Below, piece by piece: positions 1 through 9,372 of a stretch of DNA of 64,000 nucleotides. How positions within the stretch are numbered: position 1 is the stretch's first letter; every line of letters starts with the position of its first letter. This DNA comes from Thiocapsa rosea (GTDB lineage Bacteria > Pseudomonadota > Gammaproteobacteria > Chromatiales > Chromatiaceae), in the NCBI RefSeq assembly GCF_003634315.1, contig NZ_RBXL01000001.1, positions 2,584,501 through 2,648,500 of the forward strand, written 5' to 3'. Position numbers and translations under genes: made by a program. The notes under the pieces are model-generated. The model was not told where the DNA came from. It saw only the letters and a list, made by a program, of their open reading frames with translations, and searched no databases.

Positions 1-2
1 CA

Positions 3-539
3 CGGGTGGCGCCGAACATTCACATCGAGGTCGACGGGCACCACTATTCGGTCCCGCACGCCCTGGTCAAGCGCCAGGTCGACGTGCGCATGACCACCAC
101 CACAGTGGAGGTCATGCACCAAGGCCAGCGGGTCGCCAGCCATGTCCGCAGCGCCCGTCGGGGCGGCTATACCACGGTGACCGACCACATGCCGGAGCGC
201 CATCAACGCGCCCTGGAGTGGACCCCGGAACGCCTGCAGCGCTGGGCGCACACCATCGGCCCGGCCACCGCTGCCGTCACCACGCAACTGCTCGGCGCGC
301 GGCGCCATCCACAACAGGCCTTCAATGCCTGTTTCGGGGTGCTGCGCCTGAGCACGGCCTACAGCGAGGCCCGCCTGGAGGCGGCCTGTGCACGCGCGCT
401 CACCCTCGGCACCGTCAGCTACAAAAGCCTCGCCACGATCCTGGAGAAAGGGCTTGATCAGCGGCCCTTGCCGACCCCCGATCAGCAGAGTTTGCCGCTG
501 GATCACGCCAATCTGCGCGGCGCCGACTACTACCACTAA
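3..539 (+). CDS. istA: IS21 transposase IstA, C-terminal part (partial)
   Basis: This is the last 178 or so residues of the IS21 DDE transposase; the catalytic core lies upstream of the window. The visible part matches the IstA C-terminal region, with the NIHIEVDGHHYSVPHALV segment and the WTPERLQRWAHTIGP helix region that follow the integrase fold. It ends 57 bp before istB, the normal istA-istB arrangement. The first visible codon is not a real start; the gene continues off the left edge. Confidence 0.85.
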   Translation, partial: RVAPNIHIEVDGHHYSVPHALVKRQVDVRMTTTTVEVMHQGQRVASHVRSARRGGYTTVTDHMPERHQRALEWTPERLQRWAHTIGPATAAVTTQLLGARRHPQQAFNACFGVLRLSTAYSEARLEAACARALTLGTVSYKSLATILEKGLDQRPLPTPDQQSLPLDHANLRGADYYH

Positions 540-596
540 CCGTCACCATGACCCCGTCGAACGACGGGGTCCTCACCCGTTACGGAGACCAGCGCC

Positions 597-1352
597 ATGT
601 TGCTTCACCCCACCCTGGAGACCCTCGCGCAACTGCGCCTCGACGGCATGCTCAAGGCTCTGCAGGAACAACTCGAGATGCCGGAGATTCAAACCCTGAG
701 CTTCGAGGAGCGCCTCGGCCTGCTGCTCGATCGCGAGCTGAGCACGCGCGAGAATCGACGCCTCAAGACCCGGCTGAAACAGGCCAAGCTGCGTGAGCCG
801 GCCGCCATCGAAGATCTCGACTACCGCACGCACCGCGGCCTGGACAAAGCCCTGATGAGCCGCCTGGCGACCGGTCAGTGGATCGGCGAGCACCTCAACG
901 TCATCCTCACCGGGCCGACCGGCGTCGGAAAAACGTGGATCGCGTGCGCACTGGCCCACAAGGCCTGCCGCGACGGCTTCACCGTGCGCTATCTGCGCCT
1001 GCCCCGGCTGCTGCAGGATCTGGCGATGGCCCGCGCCGAGGGCCGCTACACCAAGCTGCTCGCCGAACTGGCGCGCACTGAGCTGCTGGTCCTGGATGAC
1101 TGGGGATTGGCCCCTTTGAACGACGAGCAGCGGCGCGATCTGCTCGAAATCCTCGACGACCGCTTCAAGACGCGCGCCACCCTGGTCACCAGCCAACTCC
1201 CGGTCGCCCTTTGGCATGACTACCTCGGCGATCCGACCCTCGCCGACGCCATCCTCGATCGCCTCGTGCACTGCGCCTACAAGATCAATTTGACCGGAGA
1301 CTCGATGCGCAAACACTCCACCGGGTTGACAGACGATCCCGCCCTCGCGTAA
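597..1352 (+). CDS. istB: IS21 helper ATPase IstB
   Basis: A 251-residue AAA+ ATPase that assists IstA in target selection during IS21 transposition. Walker A GPTGVGKT lies at residues 106-113 and the Walker B region LLVLDDWG near 163-170; length and the N-terminal helical domain are normal for IstB. It starts with ATG shortly after istA, with GGAGA about 8 bases upstream. It appears intact, so the element may be active if the part outside the window is intact. Confidence 0.93.
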   Translation: MLLHPTLETLAQLRLDGMLKALQEQLEMPEIQTLSFEERLGLLLDRELSTRENRRLKTRLKQAKLREPAAIEDLDYRTHRGLDKALMSRLATGQWIGEHLNVILTGPTGVGKTWIACALAHKACRDGFTVRYLRLPRLLQDLAMARAEGRYTKLLAELARTELLVLDDWGLAPLNDEQRRDLLEILDDRFKTRATLVTSQLPVALWHDYLGDPTLADAILDRLVHCAYKINLTGDSMRKHSTGLTDDPALA

Positions 1353-1480
1353 CTACACCCATCCCGTGTCGCGGGGCCGCTTCGGACCGGCCGCTTTCCT
1401 TCGGACTGACTGGCTGGATTGAATCAGAACCAGTGGCCACTTTCCTTCGGACCGGGTGGCCACTTTCGCCGGAATACGCA

Positions 1481-2865
1481 CCGACAGCTACCAGGCCAAT
1501 GTCGACTACCGCGATCAGGCACGCATCGACACTCTCGACGGCACGCTGGATTGGCAGGTCAACGACGCGATCGCACTCGGCCTGACCCTCAACTACATGC
1601 AGGAAACGCGCAAGGACGACTTCATCAACAGTCGTTATCAGAGCAACTTCCAGCAGCAAGGCAGGCCCGTCATGGTCGCCAACGTGCCGGCGCAACAGGA
1701 GAACGACAACTATCGCATCGATGCCGCTACCACTCTGGACTGGTCGCCGAGCGCGCGCCTCGAATTCAGCTATCGCCTGCACTATAGCTACTATGACAAG
1801 GATCGTCAGATCTTCGCCATACCCTACGCGGACCTCGGCTACGCGACTCGAAGTGAGTCGGTCAGTTCGATCAATAAGACCCGTAAGACGCAATGGGTCA
1901 ACGATCTCCTCGCCGTTTGGCGGCCAAGCGACGGGCAAACTGTCACGGCCGGCCTGGAGCACCGAGACAACGATATCGACTCAACAGCCTTCTTTGCCGA
2001 CCGCAGCTTCAGCTCGGCCTTCCTGCAGCATCAATGGCAAATTTTGCCAAAGCTGAATCTGGTCTACGGTGGCCGCTACGACGATGACTCGGTGGGCGGC
2101 TCGAACCTCTCGCTCCAGGCGGGCGGTGTCTACCGCCTCGCCCCGCTTGCGCGCCTGCGCGCCAACTACGCGCAGGGCTTCAAGGCGCCGCAGGATCGTG
2201 ACCTCGTTGTGAATCAGGTCAATCCGCAAGGCTTCCCAATGCTCGGTTCCGAGGTCATCGCGCCCGAATTCGGTAAGACCAGCGCGCAGAATCTCGATCC
2301 AGAGAAAAGCGAGACGATCGAGTTCGGCCTTGCCGGCGACACCGCGATCCTGGGCTACCAAGTCTCGCTCTTCCACACCCAGGTCGAAGACCGCATCCAG
2401 ATGGTCCGTGAGGGGCAAGGACTGCAAAGCTACAACACCTTCCGCAACGTCGGCGAGACGCGCATCCAAGGCATCGAGGCCGAAGGCTCCGTGCAATTGA
2501 CTGACACCTTGCGCGTGCGCGCTTCGGCCACGCGCTTCTCGACCGAGAACCTAGACACCGATGAACCATTGCTGCGGACGCCGGAAACACTCGCCAATCT
2601 GACGCTCTATTTCAGCCCCGGCCGCGAGTGGCTGCTGCAGCTCATCACCACCTACACCGGCGAGCAGCGGTATTCCAGCACCGACGGCATTGAGACCGCC
2701 GCCGGCTACACGCTCGTCAACCTCAAGGCAAGCTACCAGCCCACCGCCGTCGCAGGACTTGAGCTGTATGCGGGCATCGACAACCTGCTCAACGAAGCCG
2801 TCGACACCGGCATCGGCTCCAACCCTGGCCCCTTTGGTTATCTCGGCGTCCGCTACCGGTATTGA
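1481..2865 (+). pseudogene. TonB-dependent receptor, 3' remnant cut by IS21
   Basis: About 460 codons of an outer-membrane TonB-dependent receptor beta-barrel without plug domain, TonB box or signal peptide. The sequence reads as alternating amphipathic strands, contains the typical LRANYAQGFKAP and NLDPEKSETIEFGL barrel motifs, and ends in an aromatic residue (GVRYRY), the usual outer-membrane C-terminal signature. The open frame runs into the IS21 terminus, and a GTG at 1456 inside the IS is only a fortuitous start. IS21 therefore disrupted the gene; its 5' half, if kept, lies left of the window. Substrate cannot be told. Confidence 0.85.
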
Positions 2866-2943
2866 GCGCCAGTCCAAAACACGGCGGCCAACCCGCGCCG
2901 TCGATCCTTCCCCGCAACATCTCGATTGGAGGCATCTCGCACC

Positions 2944-3408
2944 ATGCGTATTCGTTCGACACCCCTGCTCGCACTCCCGCTGCTCCTGACCATCGGCACG
3001 ACTCAGGCCGAGCCTACGGCCAGTCCCGGTCCCGCATCCAAGCGTCCGGGCTTCCTTGTCAGTGAGCTGGTGACGCTGCCACACCCGATGCGGCTGATCC
3101 GTGAGAACCCGCAGCGCTTCGGGGTCAGTCCCGAGCAGATGGAGAGCCTGCGCCGCGAAGTGATGGACGTCTATCCGCCCCAGCTGCATGAGCGCGTGCA
3201 AGCGGCTTGGTCGCTCGAGCGAGCGATTCGGCGTGCCGTGCTCGAACAAGGAAAAGACAGCGCCGCAGTCGCGGAGCAGCTCGACGAGTTAGTGCAACTG
3301 AAGCGCGAGGCCACCGACATTCGTATCGAGGCCCTGAATCGGTTCCGCGCCATCCTCAAGCCCGAGCAGTTCCACGCGGTGATGACGGCGAGTGCCGAGG
3401 CACAATGA
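2944..3408 (+). CDS. CpxP/Spy-like periplasmic protein
   Basis: A 154-residue exported protein with an N-terminal signal peptide (MRIRSTPLLALPLLLTIG, cleavage expected after TTQA) followed by an almost wholly alpha-helical, charged domain (LVQLKREATDIRIEALNRFR and ILKPEQFHAV). This resembles Spy/CpxP/CnrX periplasmic helical-hairpin proteins used as chaperones or metal/stress sensors. The ATG at 2944 is preferred because TGGAGG lies 11 bases upstream and the signal peptide begins there. It follows the receptor remnant by 78 bp and may once have been cotranscribed with it. The specific role is unknown. Confidence 0.6.
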   Translation: MRIRSTPLLALPLLLTIGTTQAEPTASPGPASKRPGFLVSELVTLPHPMRLIRENPQRFGVSPEQMESLRREVMDVYPPQLHERVQAAWSLERAIRRAVLEQGKDSAAVAEQLDELVQLKREATDIRIEALNRFRAILKPEQFHAVMTASAEAQ

Positions 3409-3496
3409 TGCCCTGAGGACGACGCTTCGGGCATCGCATCTCGGGTGGGCGGCGGCCGAGCATCACCGCTGCGCGCCGCCAGCCGCCCTAGAGCCC

Positions 3497-3524
3497 GGAC
3501 CTCGGGGTCACGACCTCGAGGTCC
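3497..3524. terminator. Possible hairpin terminator
   Basis: Inverted repeat GGACCTCG (3497-3504) and CGAGGTCC (3517-3524), with an alternative perfect inner palindrome GACCTCGAGGTC, lies about 90 bp after the CpxP-like gene. The T-tract is weak, so the assignment is tentative. The rest of 3409-3591 shows no gene. Confidence 0.35.
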
Positions 3525-3591
3525 GATCTTGTTATCCTATATTTTCGGCTCTAAGCGCAGACGGGCGTCGTGGTTTCTGCCTGCGGCTTCT

Positions 3592-3674
3592 AAACCGCGT
3601 CCAGAGCGACATGCGTCATTTTTGTTTTGTGTTCAGCGTCGGAGACTTCCTGGATCTCGGTGAGACGCGGTTTA
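3592..3674 (-). repeat. AACCGCG palindromic element, right half only (copy 1)
   Basis: An 83-bp half copy of the dispersed AACCGCG element, in reverse orientation relative to the full copies. It begins AAACCGCGTCCAGAGCGAC and ends GAGACGCGGTTTA. The last three bases (3672-3674) are the stop codon of the neighbouring minus-strand dehydrogenase gene. Confidence 0.85.
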
Positions 3675-5036
3675 GCGAATCCACAAGGTCTTGGCGTTGA
3701 CGAACTCGAGGATGCCGAGCGCGCCGAGCTCGCGTCCGTAGCCCGACTCCTTGATCCCGCCGAAGGGCAGGCGGGGGTCGCTTTTCACCAATCCGTTGAC
3801 GAAGGTGCATCCGCATGCCATCCGGCGTGCAAAGCGTTCGCCGCGATCGCTGTCGCGGGTCCAGACGCTGCCGCCGAGCCCGAATCGGGTGTCGTTGGCG
3901 ATCTCGAGCGCCTCGCCCTCGTCGGCCGCGCGCAGGACGGCCGCTACGGGACCGAACAGCTCGTCGTCGTAGGCCGGCATGCCGGGGCCGACGGCGTCGA
4001 GCAAGGTCGCCGCGTAGAACCAGCCGGGGCAATCCAAAGGCTGTCCGCCGAGGACCAGGCGTGCCCCGGCGTCGAGGCTCGCAAGCACCTGCTCATGGAG
4101 GGAGTGGCGAAGATCCTTACGCGCAAGCGGTGCCAAGGTCGTCTTCGGGTCGAGGGGATCGCCCGGTACCAGTGCCTCGATTGCGGTGCGTAGGCGTGCG
4201 ACGAACGTCTCCGCGATCGCATCCACGACGATGAACCGCTTGGCCGCGATGCAGCTCTGGCCGGCATTTGTGAAACGCGAGCGCACGGCGGTTGCGACGG
4301 CCTCGTCGAGGTCGGCGTCTTCCAGCACGACGAAGGCGTCGGAGCCGCCGAGCTCGAGCACCGTCCGCTTCAGGTGCTCGCCGGCGATGGACGCGACGCG
4401 TCGGCCCGCCGCGTCGCTGCCCGTGAGGCTCACGCCGCGCACGCGCGGGTCGGCGACGACAGCCTCCGCGCGATGGGCGTCGATCAGCAGCGTGCTGAAG
4501 ACACCGTCCGGGGCGCCCGCGTCCTCGAACAGTCGTTCGATCTTCAGGGCGCAGCGCGGGACATTCGAGGCATGTTTGAGCAGGACCGGATTACCCGCCG
4601 CGAGTGCGGGTGCGGCGCAGCGAAACACCTGCCAGAAGGGGAAGTTCCACGGCATCACGGCAAGCAACGGCCCCAGCGGCTGATGGATGACCATGCTGCG
4701 CGATGCATCCGAGGCGATCGGCACATCGGCAAGCAGTCGTTCGGCGTTCTCGGCATAGTAGTCGCAGACCAGCGCGCATTTGCCGATTTCGGCCTCGGCC
4801 TCGCCGATCAACTTGCCCATCTCCAACGTCATGCAACGTGCCAACTCCCGTGTTCTGGCCCGGAGCAGCTCGGCGACCTGGTGCAGGAGGCGCGCGCGTT
4901 CGGCGACGGTTTGGGCGCCCCAAGCCGATGCGGCCCGCGCCGCCGCATCGAGGGCGGCCTCCAGCGCGGTCTCGTCGATCGTCTCGATCTTCTCCAGGGG
5001 CTCGCCGGTGTAGGGGTTGATGGATTGCAATGGCAT
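3672..5036 (-). CDS. gabD: NAD(P)-dependent succinate-semialdehyde dehydrogenase
   Basis: A 454-residue aldehyde dehydrogenase of the GabD/Sad type, oxidising succinate semialdehyde to succinate in the cytoplasm. Visible family features are the N-terminal SINPYTGEPL motif, the general-base glutamate in LELGGSDAF (about residue 228) and the catalytic cysteine in GQSCIAAKR (about residue 262). The ATG at 5036 is chosen because GGAGGAGA lies 6-13 bases upstream and the family N-terminus begins there. No GABA transaminase gene is nearby, so the physiological substrate is inferred from the family. Its stop codon lies in the repeat half-element at 3592-3674. Confidence 0.85.
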   Translation of the reverse strand: MPLQSINPYTGEPLEKIETIDETALEAALDAAARAASAWGAQTVAERARLLHQVAELLRARTRELARCMTLEMGKLIGEAEAEIGKCALVCDYYAENAERLLADVPIASDASRSMVIHQPLGPLLAVMPWNFPFWQVFRCAAPALAAGNPVLLKHASNVPRCALKIERLFEDAGAPDGVFSTLLIDAHRAEAVVADPRVRGVSLTGSDAAGRRVASIAGEHLKRTVLELGGSDAFVVLEDADLDEAVATAVRSRFTNAGQSCIAAKRFIVVDAIAETFVARLRTAIEALVPGDPLDPKTTLAPLARKDLRHSLHEQVLASLDAGARLVLGGQPLDCPGWFYAATLLDAVGPGMPAYDDELFGPVAAVLRAADEGEALEIANDTRFGLGGSVWTRDSDRGERFARRMACGCTFVNGLVKSDPRLPFGGIKESGYGRELGALGILEFVNAKTLWIR

Positions 5037-5317
5037 CGGGGCGTCTCCTCCGTTCCGGTCGGTTCGGCCCGAGAATGGACCCTTTTCGGTTTGAACCGCA
5101 ACGGCAACGATCCAAATCCGCCGACCGTTGTCGGATATGGATGACACAGAGAACGCCTCGCCATGCCCCGCCCGACCAAGGCGCGACCGGATGGCCCGTC
5201 TTGCCGTCGAGCGTCACGCCCGACGGCGTGATCGGAGCCCATCGGCGATCCAAATCGGCGCGACGAGGCCCGAGACGACATCCGTCGTCAGCACCCTCAG
5301 ACGCGAGGTGATCCTAT

Positions 5318-6805
5318 ATGACGACCAATCGACGGACATTCCTGATCGGCACCTTGGCGACAACCTTGACGTCCGGTCGCGTTGCCCGGGCCATTGAGAC
5401 GACCGCCAGCGCCGGACCGAGCGCCGGTCTTCGGCATGATGAGCTGGTCGCGCTGCTCCTGGACTCCGATCGCGAGCGGTTGCCCGAACACCTGGTGAAG
5501 CACATCCATGCCGGGCTCGAAGATCAGGCGCTGCTCGGTGCCATCGCCGAGGCGGCAGCCCGCGCCGTCTCACCCTATCCGGTGGTGGGATTCAAGTACC
5601 ACGCCTTCATGATGCTGCATGCCGTTCAGCGCACCGTCACGCAGGGTCGCGACGAGGATCGTTGGCCGTCCCTGCTGTGGGCGGCCGACGTGCTCAAGGC
5701 CAGCCAAGCGACCGAAGTGCGTCAAAACGGCTGGCGAATGGAAATGGTCGACATGGATCGCGTGCCGGCGCCGGGGCAGGCCGAGGACGCATTCGTCGCG
5801 GCGATGGAGCGCTGGGATCCCGAGGCGGCGGACCGGGCCGTCATCGGACTGTACCGAGCGGTTCCGAAGGAACGTCTGTTCGATCTGCTGTTTCGCTATT
5901 CCGCACGCGATTTTCGCAGCATCGGACACAAGGCGATCACGGCGACCAACTGCCATCGGTTGCTGCAAACCCCGGGTTGGTCGGGTGCCGAGCCCCTCTT
6001 GCGATCCTTGACCTACGCCCTGCAGAACCACGCCGACGAGCCCAACCCCGCGCAGAACGATTTGGCCGCCGATCGGCCTTGGCGGGAGAATCTCGCGCTG
6101 GCCGAGGATCTCCCGTCGGACTGGCAGACGGGAACGCCAACGCCGGCGGCGATCCCGGATCTGCTCGCGATCTTTCGAGAGGGTTCCGCCACGGACACGT
6201 CGCGGGCGACCGCCGCGGCGTTTCGGCAGGGCGTCGACCCGCAGACCCTCTGGACGGTGATCATCCTCGCCGCCGGCGAGCTGCTCCTGCGGCGACCGGG
6301 CATCGTCGCGATCCACGCCAATACGACCGCCGAAGCCTTGCACCAAGGCTACCGCCGCAGCGGGGACGACCACACGCGCAGGATGCTGATGCTACAGGCG
6401 GCCGCCTTCATGCCCCTGTTTCGCGATCAACTCGGCCGCGGGATGCGCGCCTTGACGATCGACGGATTGGAGCCCGCGGACTCCGCGGCCGAGCCGGATC
6501 AGCAGCTCGGGGAGATCTTTGCCGCCATCGGCGTTGACCGAGACGTTGCCGCACGCGAGGCGCTGGCCTATTTCCAAGGCACGGGGGAGCAGGCCGCCTT
6601 CCGCGATCTCGCGCGGCATTACACCGTGGACCGCAACCTCGGGTATCACGACTACAAGCTCATCGAAGCGATGCTCGAGAACGCCCGCCATCTCGAGGCG
6701 CCCTGGCAAGCCCGGTATCTCGCGGTCAGCGTCTATGATCTGAATGGACCGGGGACGCCGTACAACGCTGCCGTTGTGCGTGCACGGGAGTTGCTTCGGT
6801 CCTGA
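5318..6805 (+). CDS. Tat-exported protein of unknown function
   Basis: A 495-residue protein beginning with a clear twin-arginine signal (TNRRTFLIGTLATTL, then ARA-type cleavage near residue 26), so it is predicted to fold in the cytoplasm and be exported, often a sign of a bound cofactor. The mature part is mainly helical with histidine-bearing helices (GFKYHAFMMLHAVQRTV, SIGHKAITATNCHRL, VAIHANTTAEALHQGYRR), but no haem, iron-sulfur or hydrolase motif is evident and I do not recognise the family. The ATG is preceded by GAGGTGA at good spacing. It stands alone between divergent gabD and the SRAP gene. Confidence 0.7.
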   Translation: MTTNRRTFLIGTLATTLTSGRVARAIETTASAGPSAGLRHDELVALLLDSDRERLPEHLVKHIHAGLEDQALLGAIAEAAARAVSPYPVVGFKYHAFMMLHAVQRTVTQGRDEDRWPSLLWAADVLKASQATEVRQNGWRMEMVDMDRVPAPGQAEDAFVAAMERWDPEAADRAVIGLYRAVPKERLFDLLFRYSARDFRSIGHKAITATNCHRLLQTPGWSGAEPLLRSLTYALQNHADEPNPAQNDLAADRPWRENLALAEDLPSDWQTGTPTPAAIPDLLAIFREGSATDTSRATAAAFRQGVDPQTLWTVIILAAGELLLRRPGIVAIHANTTAEALHQGYRRSGDDHTRRMLMLQAAAFMPLFRDQLGRGMRALTIDGLEPADSAAEPDQQLGEIFAAIGVDRDVAAREALAYFQGTGEQAAFRDLARHYTVDRNLGYHDYKLIEAMLENARHLEAPWQARYLAVSVYDLNGPGTPYNAAVVRARELLRS

Positions 6806-7026
6806 CGCGCCTCTCGGACAGGTATGGGCGACTAAAGTCGCCCCTACACCGTGGTTGTGCCTTGGCCGGACATCACCCGAGAACGCCGACCTGCTCCGGC
6901 CGCCGAATCCTCTTCGGAGACTGTCGTCGGGAGAAGGGCAGTCGACCGAATATCTCGAACGACCGGTCGGCAGCGCGGTCGTCCGAAAACCCGATACCCG
7001 ATACCCGATCGGAGGAGGCCCCGTCC
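6806..7026. other. Intergenic region with short inverted repeat
   Basis: No gene seen. It contains GGGCGACTAAAGTCGCCCC (6828-6846), a short inverted repeat of a kind scattered in such genomes, just after the Tat-protein gene; it may act as a terminator. CCCGATACCCGATACCCGAT is a small tandem repeat just before the SRAP gene. Confidence 0.4.
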
Positions 7027-7710
7027 ATGTGCGGACGCTACGCGCAGTTCACCCCGGCCGACGCCATCGCTGACCTCTTCGGTGCCATCCTCGAAAGCGC
7101 GGATCTCGCGCCGCGCTACAACGCAGCCCCGATGCAATGGCTGCCGGTCATTCGGCAGCGCCCGAGCGGGGAGCGCGTCCTCCACACCCTGCGTTGGGGC
7201 CTGCTCCCGAGTTGGGCGAAGGACGAAACAATGGCCGCCCGATTGATCAATGCCCGCGCCGAGACCTTGGCCGAGAAGCCGGCCTTTCGGGCGGCTTACC
7301 GGACGCGGCGCTGCATCGTTCCCGCCGACGGCTTCTACGAATGGGCAAAACGCCCGGACGGCAAGCAGCCCTATTTCATCCATGCAGCGGACGGTACCGT
7401 CCTTGCCTTCGCCGGCCTCTGGGAGCGCTGGACCCGCCCCGACGACGCAGAGGTGATCGACAGCTTCACCATCGTAACGACCGAGGCCAGTTCCCGACTC
7501 CAACCGCTGCACGACCGGATGCCGGTGATCCTGGCGCCCGAGGTTGTGGACCTCTGGCTCGATCGCACGGCCAGTCCGGCTCGGCTCTCGGGGCTGCTGG
7601 TGCCCTCTCCAGAGGAGCAACTTGCGATGCACCCGGTCACCCGAGCGGTGGGAAATGTCCGCAACGAGGGTCAGGAACTCATCGCGAAGGTGTCGGACGC
7701 CGGAGCATGA
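7027..7710 (+). CDS. yedK: SRAP-domain DNA-protein crosslink protein (YedK/HMCES)
   Basis: A 227-residue SOS-response-associated peptidase domain protein. The family's essential Cys2 is exposed after removal of Met1 (MCGRYAQF) and crosslinks covalently to abasic sites in single-stranded DNA. Other family motifs present are APRYNAAPMQ, TLRWGLLPSWA, INARAETL, RRCIVPADGFYEW and LQPLHDRMPVIL with the conserved histidine. The ATG at 7027 is fixed by the need for cysteine at position 2, so upstream in-frame starts are rejected. It is monocistronic and is followed 12 bp later by an insertion sequence. Confidence 0.93.
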   Translation: MCGRYAQFTPADAIADLFGAILESADLAPRYNAAPMQWLPVIRQRPSGERVLHTLRWGLLPSWAKDETMAARLINARAETLAEKPAFRAAYRTRRCIVPADGFYEWAKRPDGKQPYFIHAADGTVLAFAGLWERWTRPDDAEVIDSFTIVTTEASSRLQPLHDRMPVILAPEVVDLWLDRTASPARLSGLLVPSPEEQLAMHPVTRAVGNVRNEGQELIAKVSDAGA

Positions 7711-7915
7711 CCCGCCCGCTTAGGTGATTTCCGGAAAAGGATCTACCGGAAGCGCCGCAACCAGAAAAAGGGGTCGAACGCTCTACGGAACGATTCACTA
7801 ACAAGTAACGCATTTCATCTCGGGCCATTTGTATACGAAGAGCGTCACCCACTTGAAAAACAATCGACCTGCTGCGAGCATCGCTGGCGATGATCCGAAC
7901 GGGAGCGATCGCACC

Positions 7916-9178
7916 ATGAACGCATTTCCGGGTTACGGCGCAGCGCACGAGGAGACGATGCGGATGTTCTCGCGCACTCTGGACGAGGACCATCGCCGCC
8001 GCTACGCGGCGATCGAGGCGCTGAAGATCGGTTTCGGCGGCATCACCTATGTGGCGCGCGTGCTGGGCATGAGTCGACGCACGCTCTACACCGGGATTCG
8101 CGAGTTGGAGCAGTTGCGCGAAGGCGACCCGAACCACCCGCGGCGCCCGAGCGGCGATGCCAAGCGGGTGCGCCGCCCCGGCGGCGGCCGTCCGCCGATC
8201 ACCGAACGCAAACCGCAACTGGAGTCGACGCTGCACGAGGTGCTCGATGCCCACAGCGCCGGCAGTCCGACCGACGAGCGGGTGCGCTGGACCGATCTCA
8301 AACCGCTGCAGTTGGCCCATCGCCTGCTCGAGCACGGGTTCGAGATCAGTCGCAATACGGCCGCCGCGTTGCTGGATCGGGCCGGCTTTCGTCGCCGCGC
8401 CCTGCGCAAGGAGTTGATCACCGGCGTGGTCGACCCGAAGGCGCGCGACGAGCAGTTCCGCCACATCGCCGCGCTGCGCCGTCTGGCGCGTCGGCGCGGT
8501 ATTCCCGTGTTCAGTATCGACACCAAGAAGAAGGAGTTGCTCGGCACCCTGCATCGGCCGGGACAGTCCTACAGCACCGCACCGCAAACGGTCTTCGATC
8601 ACGACTTTCGCCACCTCGCCGACGGCGTGCTGGTGCCGCATGGCGTCTACGACGTGCGCGCCAACGTCGGCTTCATCACGCTCGGCACCTCGCGCGAGAC
8701 CAGCGCCTTCGTCTGCGACGCCATCGCCTTGGCCTGGACGGTGCTGTTCCGGGCGATGTATCCCAACGCGACCGAACTGCTGTTGCTGTTGGACTGCGGC
8801 GGGGCCAATGCCGCGCGCTCGCTGCGCTTCAAGGAGGACCTGATCGACCTGGCCCGGCGCTTGGGCGTGCGTCTGCGCATCGCCCACTATCCGCCCTATA
8901 CCTCCAAGTGGAACCCCATCGAGCACCGCCTGTTCAGCCAGGTCGAGCGCGCCTGGCGCGGGGTCATGCTCGACAGCCCGGAGACGGCACTGCGCACCGT
9001 CGAACAGACACGCACCCAGACCGGTCTGAGCGTGACCGCGCGGATCCTCGATGCAACTTACGAGATCGGGCGCACGTGCTCCGACACGTTCCGCGACGTC
9101 AAGGATCGGTTCATTCGCCATGACTGCGTGAACGGACAATGGAACTACCTCGTCGATCCGAATGGGTTCGCTTGTTAA
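7916..9178 (+). CDS. ISAzo13-family transposase
   Basis: A 420-residue DDE transposase (449 if a TTG at 7829 is used). An N-terminal helix-turn-helix region (GGITYVARVLGMSRRTLYTG) is followed by the catalytic core: first Asp in PVFSIDTKKKEL, second in LLLLDCGGANAARSLRF, and the C-terminal acidic motif in YPPYTSKWNPIEHRLFSQV. These are the ISAzo13 hallmarks. The frame is uninterrupted and both IS ends are present, so the element looks functional. Confidence 0.9.
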   Translation: MNAFPGYGAAHEETMRMFSRTLDEDHRRRYAAIEALKIGFGGITYVARVLGMSRRTLYTGIRELEQLREGDPNHPRRPSGDAKRVRRPGGGRPPITERKPQLESTLHEVLDAHSAGSPTDERVRWTDLKPLQLAHRLLEHGFEISRNTAAALLDRAGFRRRALRKELITGVVDPKARDEQFRHIAALRRLARRRGIPVFSIDTKKKELLGTLHRPGQSYSTAPQTVFDHDFRHLADGVLVPHGVYDVRANVGFITLGTSRETSAFVCDAIALAWTVLFRAMYPNATELLLLLDCGGANAARSLRFKEDLIDLARRLGVRLRIAHYPPYTSKWNPIEHRLFSQVERAWRGVMLDSPETALRTVEQTRTQTGLSVTARILDATYEIGRTCSDTFRDVKDRFIRHDCVNGQWNYLVDPNGFAC

Positions 9179-9212
9179 GATGTTTAACTTGTTTTTGAAC
9201 GGTTACTACTCG

Positions 9213-9282
<70 letters not shown>

Positions 9283-9372
9283 TTCTGCGACGCTTTGCTT
9301 ACGTCTGACGGCATCAGGGACTCGATGCCTTCCAGGCACTCGCTGTCAGGATGACGATTCCCGGAAATCACC

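Larger units (their letters stand above)
1..1480 (+). mobile_element. IS21-family insertion sequence, right part
   Basis: The window opens inside an IS21-type element: the end of istA, then istB, then a non-coding terminus at about 1360-1480. That terminus carries repeated short motifs (GTGGCCACTTTC and CCTTCGGACCG variants), the usual multiple transposase-binding repeats near IS21 ends. The right boundary is placed at 1480, after GGAATACGCA, because receptor coding sequence resumes directly after it. The left end lies outside the window. Confidence 0.8.

Noticed and set aside
573-1316. Long open frames antisense to istB and many other genes (for example within csoS2, valS and mrfA).
   Set aside because: High GC keeps shadow frames open; they lack family motifs and oppose clearly identified genes.
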